A DNA stretch of 64,000 bases from an uncultured Eggerthellaceae bacterium (GCA_958454405.1 CAUEBO010000008.1:4433-68432); one strand, 5' to 3'. Counted from the first letter of the stretch, positions 35,038 through 44,149 are shown. Notes: a model not told the origin generated them from the letters alone. Program-made: numbers and translations.

Positions 35038-35213
35038 GTTTCGGTCGTGCCGGGGATGCGCGCTTCCGTGTACATTCCAAGGACGTTTCGCTCGGCATGC
35101 GAATCGGCGCAGAGGGGCGGTTCGCGCCCGCGAAGCGCCACGATGGCCTGCCGACGTTCCGCTCCGCCTTCTCACGGGAGGCTGCCCGAAGGCCGCGAGC
35201 GTTGAAAGTTCTG

Positions 35214-35385
35214 GTTCGCGGCGGTTTCCGGCGTTAGTTGATCATCGGCACGCAAGCGGTTTTGATGTCGCCGGAAGGGGAGGGGCTGTGATCAGGCTCT
35301 TCGTGATGGCTCGCGGAAACGGGGCGTCGAAGGAGCGCCATGGTGCCTTTGAACTGATCAACTAACGCCGGAAACTGCCACGAAC
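35214..35385. repeat. 172-base element bounded by 31-base inverted repeats
   Basis: The inner 21 bases of each arm (35224-35244 and 35355-35375) are exact reverse complements and contain GGCGTTAGTTGATCA. The outer ten bases add eight more matches. The 110 bases between the arms hold no gene. No clear target-site duplication. It resembles a miniature inverted-repeat element and is unlike the one at 19386. Confidence 0.85.
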
Positions 35386-35503
35386 TCCGGTTTTCCGCGC
35401 GCGGCCGCCGTCAACGGGTTCGCCATGCTCGGCGAGAGGTTTCATCGAACGCCGCCGGATCGTCCATGTTCGGAAGCGTTCGTTGAGGGAAAGGCCCCCG
35501 CCC

Positions 35504-35550
35504 TGAACTGCCTCCCATTTCCTGTTGTCCAAGAAATGGGAGGCAGTTCA
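35504..35550. repeat. 18-base perfect inverted repeat
   Basis: TGAACTGCCTCCCATTTC at 35504-35521 and its reverse complement at 35533-35550, with an 11-base loop. It would form a very stable RNA hairpin. Confidence 0.85.
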
Positions 35551-35580
35551 TTACAGGAAGGGGCGTTCCTCTTGTCCCGA

Positions 35581-35597
35581 AAAGGGACCGTCCCTTT
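35581..35597. repeat. near-perfect 17-base palindrome
   Basis: AAAGGGAC and GTCCCTTT flank a single C. It lies 92 bases before the sensor kinase start, so an operator role is as possible as a repeat. Confidence 0.6.
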
Positions 35598-35676
35598 CAG
35601 GGCATTTTGGCCGCTGCCGGGCAGAAGGCGCAGGGAGCCGGTTCGATTTCCGAAGCTGCGCCGGCGCGCGACCTGT

Positions 35677-35682
35677 TACCAT
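35677..35682 (+). promoter_or_regulatory. -10 element (TACCAT) of a probably leaderless transcript
   Basis: TACCAT ends six bases before the ATG at 35689, so the first base of the message should be the start codon. No ribosome-binding site is present. Confidence 0.5.
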
Positions 35683-35688
35683 GGCTCC

Positions 35689-36801
35689 ATGGAACGAGTC
35701 GTCGACAAAGCCATCGTGCTCGTCTGCTGCCTGGCGGGCCTTGCCGTCGTGCCGTGGGAGCACCTGCTGCTCGTGGCCCTGCTCGTGTCCGTGGTGGCCG
35801 CCGCGGCTGCCGAGGTGCTGCCGGGGCGCTGGGCGGCGCTGCCTCCCTTGGCGCTCGCCCTCGCCGCGCTCGCGCTGCCGTCCTTCGCGCTGTTTCTGCC
35901 CCTTGCGGTGTACGACCTCGCACGCGACGACCATCCCGCCGTGCGCGCATGCTGGGCGCTGCCGGCGCTGGCAGCGGCCGTGCGCCTGCCGCTTCCCGCC
36001 ACGTTCGTGCTGCTGCTGGGCTGCTCGCTGGCGTTCCTGCTGTCGTACCGCACGCACCGCTCCCAAACCGAGCAGGCCGCCTACCGCCGCCTGCGCGACA
36101 GCGTGCAGGAGACGTCGCTCGCGCTGGAGGAGAAGAACCGCGGGCTGCGCGAGAAGCAGGACCTCGAGGTGAAGCTGGCCACGCTGGCCGAGCGCGGCCG
36201 CATCGCGCGCGAGATCCACGACAACGTGGGGCACCTGCTCACGCGCTCCATCATGCAAGTGGAGGCGCTGCAGGTGGTCCATCGCGAAGACGAGCAGGTG
36301 CGTTGCGAGCTGGCGCAGGTGGGGGGCACGCTGCACGAGGCCATGAGCACGGTACGCGCCAGCGTGCACGACCTGCACGACGACGCGTTCGACTTGGAGA
36401 CGCAGCTCCGGGAGGCGGCGGCAGCCTGCACGACGCTCGCCGTGGACATCGACTACCGCGCCGACGACGTGCCGGCAGACGTGGGCTACTGCTTCATCGC
36501 CATCGTGCGCGAGGCGCTGTCGAACGCCGCCAAGCATTCGGACGCCGGCCGCGTGACCGTGTCGGTGGCCGCCTATCCGGCGTTCTATCGTTTGATCGTG
36601 CACGACAACGGAACGGTGCCGCCGCCTGCGGCCGTGTTCGACCGGCAGGTCCCCGAGGCGCCGTCCGCAGCCGCCGCCGGGCGCGGCATCGGACTCGCCA
36701 CGATGGCCGACCGCGCCCGCGCGCTGGACGGCATGCTCCGCGTCGATTACGACCAGGGATTCAAGGTGTTCGTCACCGTACCGAAGGAGGACCTCGCATG
36801 A
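35689..36801 (+). CDS. NarL-type sensor histidine kinase (HisKA_3)
   Basis: A 370-residue kinase. Five to six hydrophobic segments in the first 125 residues form a membrane sensor with short loops. A coiled-coil-like linker (ALEEKNRGLREKQDLEVKLA) leads to the H-box ERGRIAREIHDNVGHLL, with His177 as the phosphorylation site. The ATPase domain has EALSNAAKHSDA (N-box) and GRGIGLATMADRA (G-box). The start ATG at 35689 lacks a ribosome-binding site but follows a -10 element directly. The response-regulator gene overlaps it by four bases. The signal is unknown. Confidence 0.93.
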   Translation: MERVVDKAIVLVCCLAGLAVVPWEHLLLVALLVSVVAAAAAEVLPGRWAALPPLALALAALALPSFALFLPLAVYDLARDDHPAVRACWALPALAAAVRLPLPATFVLLLGCSLAFLLSYRTHRSQTEQAAYRRLRDSVQETSLALEEKNRGLREKQDLEVKLATLAERGRIAREIHDNVGHLLTRSIMQVEALQVVHREDEQVRCELAQVGGTLHEAMSTVRASVHDLHDDAFDLETQLREAAAACTTLAVDIDYRADDVPADVGYCFIAIVREALSNAAKHSDAGRVTVSVAAYPAFYRLIVHDNGTVPPPAAVFDRQVPEAPSAAAAGRGIGLATMADRARALDGMLRVDYDQGFKVFVTVPKEDLA

Positions 36802-37556
36802 GCGATGCGCCAACCTGCTCCATCCGCGCGTGCATCGTGGACGACGATCCGTTCGTCACCACGTCGCTCGCCACCATACTGGGCGCCGAGCACGACGTGA
36901 CGGTGGCGGGCGAGGGACGCGACGGCGACCAGGCCGTGGAGCTGTACGAGCGCGAGCGGCCCGACGTGCTGCTCATGGACATCCAGATGCCGGGCACGGA
37001 CGGCCTGGCGGCGGCCGAGCGCATCCTGGCCGCGCATCCGGACGCGCGCATCGTGTTCCTCACCACGTTCTCCGACGACGAGTACATCGTGCGCGCGCTG
37101 CGCCTGGGGGCGAAGGGCTACCTCATCAAGCAGGAGGTGGCTACGATCGCTCCCGCGCTGCGCACGGTCATGGCCGGCCAGAGCGTGCTGGGCGGCGAGG
37201 TGCTCGACCGCGTGGACGCCCTCATGCGCCATCCGCTGCCCGCGTCGGCCGCGCCCGCCCCGTTGGGAAGCGCGGAGCGGGCACGGCCGGGCTCGGCGTT
37301 CGACGGCCTGTCCGAGCGCGAGCGCGCCATCGTGGAGCAGGTGGCCGAGGGCCTGGACAACAAGGAGATAGCCGCAGCCCTCTACATCAGCGAGGGCACC
37401 GTGCGCAACCACATCAGCGCCATTCTGCAGAAGCTCGCGCTGAAGAACCGCACCCAGCTGGCCGTCGCGTACTATCGCGCGGCCGGCCCGCAAGCCGATC
37501 CTTCGCCGTCGTCGCCGCGGGCCGCGCGCTCTGCCAGCGATATCAGCTCCTGCTGA
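36798..37556 (+). CDS. NarL/FixJ-type response regulator
   Basis: A 252-residue regulator. The receiver domain has ACIVDDDPFV (acidic pair), Asp61 in LLMDIQMPG as phospho-acceptor, LTTFSDDEY and Lys in KGYLIKQEV. A LuxR-type helix-turn-helix follows with LSERERAIVEQVAEGLDNKE and SEGTVRNHISAIL. The C-terminal 85 bases overlap tail to tail with the regulator gene at 37472. The partner kinase is upstream. Confidence 0.93.
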   Translation: MSDAPTCSIRACIVDDDPFVTTSLATILGAEHDVTVAGEGRDGDQAVELYERERPDVLLMDIQMPGTDGLAAAERILAAHPDARIVFLTTFSDDEYIVRALRLGAKGYLIKQEVATIAPALRTVMAGQSVLGGEVLDRVDALMRHPLPASAAPAPLGSAERARPGSAFDGLSERERAIVEQVAEGLDNKEIAAALYISEGTVRNHISAILQKLALKNRTQLAVAYYRAAGPQADPSPSSPRAARSASDISSC

Positions 37557-39049
37557 GATTTCACGCCGGTCTTTCGGTAGATGCTCGATATGTGCGAGTT
37601 CACCGTGCCGGTGGAAATGAACAAGGCGTCTTTGATGAACGGCCGGTTGCGCCCGGCCAGCAGCAGCCGCGCCACGTCCATCTCGCGGGGCGAGAGCGCG
37701 TAGCGTTCGGCCACCTTGTCCACAACGTCCTCGATCCCAACCGCGGGCGGCGGGGCGCTGTCCGCACGGCCGGGCTCCCCCGTGCCGGCTATCAGCAGGT
37801 TCCCGAAATCGGTGACGTAGCCCTGCGGCGGCCTCGTCCCCCGCGCCTCCGCGAACAGCTTGTCGAAGTCCTCCATCTTGAGGGCCATGGCGCACGCGAA
37901 GAGCAGGATCAGGAACAGAAGCGGGGCTGTGACGGGTATGATGCCGTCCATGAACAGGCACGACCATTCGCCCAATGCGACGCCGGCGAACAGGCCCACG
38001 CCCTTGATGGCCAGGTAGGCCAGAAGCGGCACGCTGGCGCGGCTGCGCACCTCCTTCACGGTCTGGTACCAGAAGCTCCAGGCCAGCGCCTCAAGCGCGA
38101 TCATGCAGGCGAAGCAGAACGCGAAGGCGATCGTGGCCAGCAGCGGGTTGTAGAATCGCACGTACAGGATGAGGTAGCTGACGGCGAACGCCACCACGGC
38201 GAAGCGGGCCTGCCCGCGCTGCCGGTTCCTGAGAGCCGACAGGCGCACGAACAGGAAGATGCCCGTCAGCACGACGAGCGTGGTCACGAACAGCGACGGA
38301 TAGTACCATGCTTGCGATTCGAAGTCCCAGGGAGCCGCGATGATGCGGAAGAACGCGAAGTTCAGCCAGATGATGAGGATGAATGCGGAAGCGCAGTTCA
38401 GCAGCAGCGGCTTCAGCGAGAACGCCGCCTCCGATTGCCTGCCGCCGTCCTCCTCGGGCTCGAGCGCAGGCTGCTTCACGCTCAGCAGCAGAAACGCCGC
38501 AGGCGCCACGGTGCAGAACGCCACGGCGAACGGGGCGGGCAGCAAGATGAACAGCAGGTAGATCAGCGGCGCCCCGATGAACGCCAGGCTGAAGAACGTT
38601 CCCAGGAACGCGGCTTCCAGCGGGGGGAAGTGCTTCACGCGATACAGGTACAGGAAGGGCAGCGCCAGCCCCACGGCTCCGGCGCATGCGTAGGGCAGCG
38701 TTTCGGCGTACACGTCGAACGCGTACAGCGCCCAGATGCCCAGGCTGCACGCTCCCATGAGCGCGGTCGCCGCCGGCGCGAGCTTTTCGGCAAAATCCAG
38801 GGATCCGCGTTTGCGAACGACGAGCAGGGCCAACGAACAGAGCGCCGCAGCCAGCCCGGCGGCGGCCCAGCAATGCTCGGGCAGACAGGGGCTTGCCATG
38901 CTGGCCTGTTTGGTGAGCACGCTCGAGAAGAACGTCAGGTACTCCCAAGCGTACAGGATCGCGAACGCCGCCAGCGCGCGCCTGAGCTTCCGCGAAGCGA
39001 ACACGAGCCGAACCGGTTCCAGCACGGAAGAATGTCGCCTGCTCGTCAT
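37472..39049 (-). CDS. membrane-bound LuxR-type transcriptional regulator
   Basis: A 525-residue protein with about twelve membrane helices in residues 25-410, then a linker and a C-terminal LuxR helix-turn-helix: YALSPREMDVARLLLAGRN and ISTGTVNSHISSIYRKTG. It is of the same class as the regulators at 2455 and 56963 but not closely similar. The ATG at 39049 has GGAGGGGGC upstream. It faces the molybdoenzyme gene at 39314 across 264 bases and probably controls that operon. Its last codons overlap the response-regulator gene by 85 bases. Confidence 0.88.
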   Translation of the reverse strand: MTSRRHSSVLEPVRLVFASRKLRRALAAFAILYAWEYLTFFSSVLTKQASMASPCLPEHCWAAAGLAAALCSLALLVVRKRGSLDFAEKLAPAATALMGACSLGIWALYAFDVYAETLPYACAGAVGLALPFLYLYRVKHFPPLEAAFLGTFFSLAFIGAPLIYLLFILLPAPFAVAFCTVAPAAFLLLSVKQPALEPEEDGGRQSEAAFSLKPLLLNCASAFILIIWLNFAFFRIIAAPWDFESQAWYYPSLFVTTLVVLTGIFLFVRLSALRNRQRGQARFAVVAFAVSYLILYVRFYNPLLATIAFAFCFACMIALEALAWSFWYQTVKEVRSRASVPLLAYLAIKGVGLFAGVALGEWSCLFMDGIIPVTAPLLFLILLFACAMALKMEDFDKLFAEARGTRPPQGYVTDFGNLLIAGTGEPGRADSAPPPAVGIEDVVDKVAERYALSPREMDVARLLLAGRNRPFIKDALFISTGTVNSHISSIYRKTGVKSQQELISLAERAARGDDGEGSACGPAAR

Positions 39050-39100
39050 GCGCCGTTGCCCCCTCCGACGATCGCCCGGTTCTTCCTCGTCCGATTTTAT

Positions 39101-39106
39101 AGTATA
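39101..39106 (-). promoter_or_regulatory. -10 element of the LuxR regulator
   Basis: TATACT on the minus strand, within GGGTATACTATAAAAT, 51 bases upstream of the ATG. The GGGTATACT string is shared with the regulator at 2455. Confidence 0.4.
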
Positions 39107-39170
39107 CCCAAGCCTGTGCGATGGGAACCCGCAGCGGCCTCACCTCTCGTTATCAGCCGTTATTGGAAAA

Positions 39171-39187
39171 TCATTGACATTCAATGA
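39171..39187. promoter_or_regulatory. 17-base dyad in the regulator/reductase divergent region
   Basis: TCATTGA, CAT, TCAATGA: perfect seven-base arms with a three-base centre. It lies 127 bases before the molybdoenzyme start. A direct repeat CGTTAT at 39149 and 39159 lies next to it. It is the best operator candidate for the divergent LuxR-type regulator. Confidence 0.45.
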
Positions 39188-39313
39188 GGGCGTTTCAGGC
39201 CCCGCAAGCGCGGTTCGTTGCGTCTCACCGATGCGCGCGCGATGCCGTCTGCGTAAGGTGGGCGCCAGGGCATCAGAGTGGAGACGAGCGAAGCTTGAAG
39301 AGAGGATGGTTCT

Positions 39314-42300
39314 ATGGCTATCACCGATATGTCCAGGAGGCGCTTCACGCAGCTGGCCGGCGCGGCCGGCGCCGCGGCGCTCGCGGGGCTCGGTTTGCCG
39401 GACGCCGCCGAGGCGGCAGCGAACGCGCCCGAGAACCCGGAGTTCCCGGTGTCGGGCCGCGGCCGCAAGCTGGAGGCGGCCTACGATCCGAAAACCGACG
39501 AGATCAAAGTCAACGACGAGGTCATCGTGCGCTACAGCAACTGCGTGGGCTGCTACGCCATGTGCGGCGTGCGTCTGAAGCTCGACCGGGAGTCGCGCGA
39601 GATCCTCGCGCAGGGCGGCAACCCCTACAACCCCTGCAACGCCTACCCGGTGCTGCCGTTCGACGAGCCGCTCACGGAGGCCTACCGCACCATGACGCAG
39701 TCGCCCACGAAGCAGACCGGCGCGGCCACGTGCTGCGGCCGCTCGCTCGGCGCGCTCGACGTGTACTTGAATTCGCAGCGCATCACCATGCCGCTCAAGC
39801 GCGCCGGCAAGCGCGGCGAGGGCATGTGGGAGCCCATCAGCTGGGACCAGCTCGTCGAAGAGACGGTGGAGGGCGGCAAGCTGTTCGCCCACCTCGGCGA
39901 GGATCGCGAGATCGAGGGCTTCCGCGCCGTGCGCGACTTCGACACGCCGCTCGTGCCCGACGCGCCCGAATTCGGCTCGAAGGCGAACGGCCTCATCTAC
40001 TGCGGCGGCCGCACCGACGGGCGCGGGCAGACGTCCACGCGCTTCCTCAGCATGTACGGCAGCTCCAACAAGTACTCGCACCACTCGTCGTGCTACGGGG
40101 CGAAGGGCGTGTACCCGTACCAGTCCGGCGACGGCGACGATTTGGGCATCGATTGCGAGTTCAACGAATACGCCATCTGGATGGGCACGTTCCCGGGCGC
40201 CAACGGCGGCAGCGTGATGAGCGACCTCAAGCGCGTCTCGTCCACCATCGAGAACAAGCAGGCCAAGATCGTGGTGTTCGACCCGAATCTGGGCAACGGC
40301 GTGGTCACCCCGGCGCAGGACAACGCCGTGTGGTATCCCATCAAGCCGGCCACGAACTCGGCGCTCACCATGGGCATGATCCGCTGGATCATCGACAACG
40401 GGAAGTGCAACGAGGACTTCATGTGCGCTCCCAACCTGCCCCAGGCGGTCAAGCTCGGCTACAACGCGTGCACGAACGCCACGCACCTCGTCATCGTGGA
40501 TGAAGCGCATCCGAACTACCGCCATATGATGCATCCCGAGGACGCGGGCCTCGCGCCGTCCGAGAAGGAGAACGCCTTCGAGGACCAGTACGTGTGCATC
40601 GACGCGGCCACCGGCCAGCCCGCGGTGTCGCTCGACAGCGACAAGGGGCTCATGGAATGGGAAGGCGAGGTCAACGGCGTGAAGGCGCGCACCGCCTACC
40701 TGTTCCTGAAGGACAGCGCCAACGCGTGCACCATCGAGGAGTACTCCCGGGCGTGCGACGTGCCGGTTGACGTCATCGAAAGCGTGGCGAGCGAGTTCGC
40801 AGCCCATGGGACGAAGTCGTCCGTGAACGGCGCCGGCGGCGTCACGTCCGCGAACGGCACTGACGCCACCAGCTGTTACTCCACGCTGGCCGGCTTGACG
40901 GGCGCCGTGTGCATGAAGGGCAGCATCATCGCCACGTTCGTGGGCGTGGTGGGCCCGGGCGACGGCGATCGCTACCTGCTGAGCACGGCCGAGGGAAAGC
41001 CCAAGGACAAGCCCGATGCGCGCGTCGACCGCACCGGGTTCGCCTGGGAGGACACGAGCGAGTACAAGCGCCGGATGGCCGCCGGCGAGACGGATCCGAA
41101 GCCGCTGTTGCCGTGGTACCCCGGCGGCGTGGGCACGTCGGACAACCAGATGGTGCTCTCGCTGGCCAACGGCTACCCGCACAAGGCGAAGATCCTGCTC
41201 ACTTGGCAGTGCAATCCCATCAAGGCCACGCCGGGCGCCATGCGCGACGAGGTGATGGAGGCGTTCAAGGATCCCGACGTCATCCCGCTTGCCATCTGCT
41301 CGGACGTCGTGGAAGGCACGCTCGCCCACATGGCGGACTACATCGTGCCCGACACCATGTACCGCGAGCACTTCGGCATCTCCCAGCACGCGGCCTGGTG
41401 GGCCCACAAGGGCAACTTCCTGCAGTGGCCCATGGTGGAGCCGAAATCCATGAAGCTGGACGACGGCCGCCATGCCAGCTTCGACGCGTACCTGTGCGAT
41501 GTGGGCCGCAGGCTGGGCCTGCCCGGCTACGGCGACGAAGGCCTGCTGTCCGCCACCGGCGAGAAGCTTCCGTTCAACGACGCGTGCGACTACTACGTGA
41601 AGGCGCTCGCGAACGTGGCCTACGAAGACGGCGTCGTCGACGACCTGTCCGACGAGGAGATCAAGATGCAAGCGCTCGACACGCTGCCCGAAGCGTGGAA
41701 GAAGGCCGTCACGGCCGAGGAGTGGCCGAAGGTGCAGCGCCTGCTCAGCCGCGGCTGCCGCACGTGGCCCGAGGCGGACACGTACGACGACCAGGACCGG
41801 CAGACATATGCCGGGGCCTACATGGTGAACTTCTACTCCGAGGAGCGCGGCTCGGTGAAGAACCACTACACCGGCGAGTACTACGAGGGAGCCCTCGGCT
41901 GGCACCCCGAGGTGTTCAGCGACGGCACGCCCATCGCCGACGTGTACTCGCGCGACGAGTACCCCTTCGCCGCGGCCAGCCACAAGCCGTACTTCCGCAA
42001 CATATCCATGCTGTCCGACAGCGCGCTTCTGCGCGAGCTGTCGCCGCACAACTACCTGGAGATCAACATCGAAGACGCACGCGAGCTGGGCATCAAGGAC
42101 GGGGAGACGGTGCAGGCGGTGAACCCGACGGGAGACGTCATGGAGGGCGTGGCCATGGTTCGCGGCGGCACGGCGCGCGGGACCATCGGCATCTCGTTCG
42201 GCTACACGCAGGACGCCTACGGCTCCACCGACGTCGTCATCGGCGGCGAGACGATTCCCGGCAACCCCGACATCGACGCCGGCGTCCAGCTGTGCCAGAT

Positions 42301-42409
42301 GCTCGACCCCCAGGTGGGCGAGGGCGCCATCTTCGCCTTCTCCGACCCCGAGGCGTCCACCCCGGGCCGCAACGGCGGCATGTTCAAGTTGGTGGTTCCG
42401 TCGGCCTGA
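39314..42409 (+). CDS. Tat-exported molybdopterin oxidoreductase, tetrathionate/thiosulfate-reductase-like catalytic subunit
   Basis: A 1031-residue enzyme. Tat motif SRRRFTQ (7-13), then a hydrophobic stretch ending AEAAANA. A [4Fe-4S] site is CVGCYAMCGV (about 77-86) with a distant Cys in TCCGRS. SSCYGAKG holds Cys260, placed where the Mo-ligating residue is expected, so Cys rather than Ser. The length near 1030 and the FeS/NrfD/chaperone partners resemble TtrA. Catechol dehydroxylases of Eggerthella and Gordonibacter are also about this size and are an alternative; the NrfD partner favours a sulfur-compound or similar reductase. Substrate cannot be decided. GAAGAGAGG precedes the ATG. Confidence 0.85.
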   Translation: MAITDMSRRRFTQLAGAAGAAALAGLGLPDAAEAAANAPENPEFPVSGRGRKLEAAYDPKTDEIKVNDEVIVRYSNCVGCYAMCGVRLKLDRESREILAQGGNPYNPCNAYPVLPFDEPLTEAYRTMTQSPTKQTGAATCCGRSLGALDVYLNSQRITMPLKRAGKRGEGMWEPISWDQLVEETVEGGKLFAHLGEDREIEGFRAVRDFDTPLVPDAPEFGSKANGLIYCGGRTDGRGQTSTRFLSMYGSSNKYSHHSSCYGAKGVYPYQSGDGDDLGIDCEFNEYAIWMGTFPGANGGSVMSDLKRVSSTIENKQAKIVVFDPNLGNGVVTPAQDNAVWYPIKPATNSALTMGMIRWIIDNGKCNEDFMCAPNLPQAVKLGYNACTNATHLVIVDEAHPNYRHMMHPEDAGLAPSEKENAFEDQYVCIDAATGQPAVSLDSDKGLMEWEGEVNGVKARTAYLFLKDSANACTIEEYSRACDVPVDVIESVASEFAAHGTKSSVNGAGGVTSANGTDATSCYSTLAGLTGAVCMKGSIIATFVGVVGPGDGDRYLLSTAEGKPKDKPDARVDRTGFAWEDTSEYKRRMAAGETDPKPLLPWYPGGVGTSDNQMVLSLANGYPHKAKILLTWQCNPIKATPGAMRDEVMEAFKDPDVIPLAICSDVVEGTLAHMADYIVPDTMYREHFGISQHAAWWAHKGNFLQWPMVEPKSMKLDDGRHASFDAYLCDVGRRLGLPGYGDEGLLSATGEKLPFNDACDYYVKALANVAYEDGVVDDLSDEEIKMQALDTLPEAWKKAVTAEEWPKVQRLLSRGCRTWPEADTYDDQDRQTYAGAYMVNFYSEERGSVKNHYTGEYYEGALGWHPEVFSDGTPIADVYSRDEYPFAAASHKPYFRNISMLSDSALLRELSPHNYLEINIEDARELGIKDGETVQAVNPTGDVMEGVAMVRGGTARGTIGISFGYTQDAYGSTDVVIGGETIPGNPDIDAGVQLCQMLDPQVGEGAIFAFSDPEASTPGRNGGMFKLVVPSA

Positions 42410-42562
42410 CGGCCACCGGAACCATTCGACGCTGCGGCCGCCTCGCGGCGAGTGCGAGGGTTCGCGTACCGAAGTACGCTTCGCCCTCGCCCTCCCCACG
42501 ATCTCGGGCACCACGGACGCCCTCGCTGACTTTGATGGACCTGTTGGTTTTGGACAACCTGC
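42395..42562. repeat. intergenic repeat, long copy, with internal hairpin
   Basis: From 42395 the sequence matches that at 61977 in about 40 of 46 bases, then again in CCCTCGCTGACTT and CAACCTGCG. This copy has an extra 60-70 bases containing a strong hairpin (42454-42490: GCGAGGG with CCCTCGC, and GCGTAC with GTACGC). It covers the last codons of the molybdoenzyme gene and much of the 199-base gap to the FeS gene, where it may set the expression ratio. Confidence 0.8.
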
Positions 42563-42608
42563 GATGTGAATGAAGAGCCTGTACGGTTTGAGAGATAGAA
42601 GGTGAACC

Positions 42609-43253
42609 ATGCAACGAGCTGAAACGAAATCGGGCAAGCGGCCGTTCATGCTGGTGGACGTGTCGCTGTGCATCGGGTGCCACGCGTGCGTGAACGCGTG
42701 CAAGTTCGAGAACGGCCTTGCGCTCAAGCAGTTCAACACGTGGATCGAGACGTGGGATGCGGGCGAGTACCCCCGCGTGGTGCGCGCGAACGTGCCGCAT
42801 TTGTGCAACCACTGCGACGATGCGCCGTGCCTGGCCGTGTGCCCCACGGGCGCCACGTACCGCAACGACGACGGCTTGGTTCTGGTGGACCAGGAGAAGT
42901 GCATCGGCTGCAAGTACTGCATGGCCGCCTGCCCCTTCTCGGTGCGCTGGCAGAACGACGACGGGGAAGTGGAGAAGTGCACGTTCTGCGTGAACCGCAC
43001 GTCGGCGGGCCTGCTGCCTGCCTGCGTGGGCAACTGCCCCACGCACGCCCGCCTGTTCGGCGACCTGAACGATCCGAACAGCGAGGTGGCCAAGAAGGTG
43101 GCGCGGGTGCAGGCCGAGAGCATGCTGCCCGAGCTGGGCATCGACACGAACACGTGCTACGTGGGCCTGGCCGAGACGAACGCGCTGCCGAAGTCCTCGT
43201 CGGTGCTGCACGCCGGCCGCGTGGCCGTCAAACTCGAAGAGATGGGAGCGTGA
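42609..43253 (+). CDS. four-cluster ferredoxin subunit (TtrB/DmsB-like)
   Basis: A 214-residue electron-transfer subunit. Cys groups are CIGCHACVNAC (about 23-33), CNHCDDAPCLAVCP (about 68-81), CIGCKYCMAACP (about 101-112), and CTFC plus CVGNCP (about 128-151). No signal peptide. AGAAGGTGAACC lies before the ATG. It should carry four [4Fe-4S] clusters between the NrfD-type anchor and the catalytic subunit. The next gene starts five bases after its stop, or overlaps it if the GTG at 43250 is used. Confidence 0.92.
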   Translation: MQRAETKSGKRPFMLVDVSLCIGCHACVNACKFENGLALKQFNTWIETWDAGEYPRVVRANVPHLCNHCDDAPCLAVCPTGATYRNDDGLVLVDQEKCIGCKYCMAACPFSVRWQNDDGEVEKCTFCVNRTSAGLLPACVGNCPTHARLFGDLNDPNSEVAKKVARVQAESMLPELGIDTNTCYVGLAETNALPKSSSVLHAGRVAVKLEEMGA

Positions 43254-43258
43254 CCGCC

Positions 43259-44134
43259 ATGGTGTGGAGCGAGCTTATCGTATGCTATCTGTTTCTGGCC
43301 GGCTTGGGCGCAGGCTCCTTCCTGCTGGCCTGTTTGGCGGGATGGCTCAAGGGCCCGACGCGCAAGATCAGGCTCATCGGGTCTCTTGCGGGATTCGTGG
43401 CCGTCGGCGTCGGAACGCTGCTGCTCATGGTGGACGCGCGGGCCGGCCTGGGCCATCCGGCGCGGTTCTTCGGCCTGGTGACGAACCTCGCATCGCCGAT
43501 GGCCTGGGGCGTCATCTGCCTGACCGTGTTCTTGGTGCTCTGCGCCGTCAGCCTGATCGTCCAGCTGCGCAAAAAGGCGGTGCCCAAGGCCGTGGACGTG
43601 CTCGGCGCCCTGTGCTCGATCGGAGTCGCCACGTACACGGGCGTGCTCCTGGGTTACTCGGTATCGTATCCCCTGTGGAACATCGTGATACTGCCGCTCC
43701 TGTTCGTGGTTTCCGCCGCCCTTGCCGGGTTCTCCCTCGTATCCGCGATCGCCTATTTCGTCGCACGGGACGAGCTGCCCTCGCTGAAGTTCATGCGGAA
43801 GGCCGATGTCGCGCTGCCCGTCTTGGTGGGCGTGCTCTTCGCGGCCCTGCTCGTGGCGACGGCCCTGTCTCCGGCCGGCGCGCCGCAGGAGGCTTCGAGC
43901 GCCACCATCCAGAGCATCCTGGCGGGCGCGTACGCGCCGGTCTTCTGGATAGGCGTGGTGGCGTGCGGCATCGTGGTTCCGCTGGCAACGGGCATCGCGC
44001 GCTATGCGTCCAAGCGCGACGAGGTGACCAAGACGAGCGTGGCCGGATACGTTGCCACCTGCGTCGGCGAGTTCGCCATGCGCTACGTCATCGTGATGGC
44101 CGCCGTGGGCATGACGATTGGCGCCATCTTCTAG
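43259..44134 (+). CDS. NrfD/PsrC-type quinol-oxidising membrane subunit
   Basis: A 291-residue protein with eight to nine helices. The first segment, LIVCYLFLAGLGAGSFLLAC, is the NrfD family opening, and the second loop has ARAGLGHPARFFGL, the conserved Asp/Arg...His region. It ends in MRYVIVMAAVGMTIGAIF. I take the ATG at 43259 (GGGAG eleven bases upstream); the GTG at 43250 overlapping the previous stop adds three codons. It should oxidise menaquinol and feed the FeS subunit. Confidence 0.9.
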   Translation: MVWSELIVCYLFLAGLGAGSFLLACLAGWLKGPTRKIRLIGSLAGFVAVGVGTLLLMVDARAGLGHPARFFGLVTNLASPMAWGVICLTVFLVLCAVSLIVQLRKKAVPKAVDVLGALCSIGVATYTGVLLGYSVSYPLWNIVILPLLFVVSAALAGFSLVSAIAYFVARDELPSLKFMRKADVALPVLVGVLFAALLVATALSPAGAPQEASSATIQSILAGAYAPVFWIGVVACGIVVPLATGIARYASKRDEVTKTSVAGYVATCVGEFAMRYVIVMAAVGMTIGAIF

Positions 44135-44149
44135 GCCAAGGACGACTGC

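Noticed and set aside
34940..35365. Open frame of 141 codons in the repeat-rich spacer
   Set aside because: It crosses the 172-base inverted-repeat element, has no ribosome-binding site and looks like chance Arg/Gly/Ala-rich coding.
39314..42409. Naming the molybdoenzyme as a specific catechol dehydroxylase
   Set aside because: Length and host fit, but the NrfD and four-cluster ferredoxin partners fit TtrABC-type reductases at least as well, and sequence alone cannot decide.
39140..43153. A 1337-codon open frame on the minus strand opposite the molybdoenzyme
   Set aside because: Shadow frame of the 39314 and 42609 genes. No ribosome-binding site and no recognisable protein.
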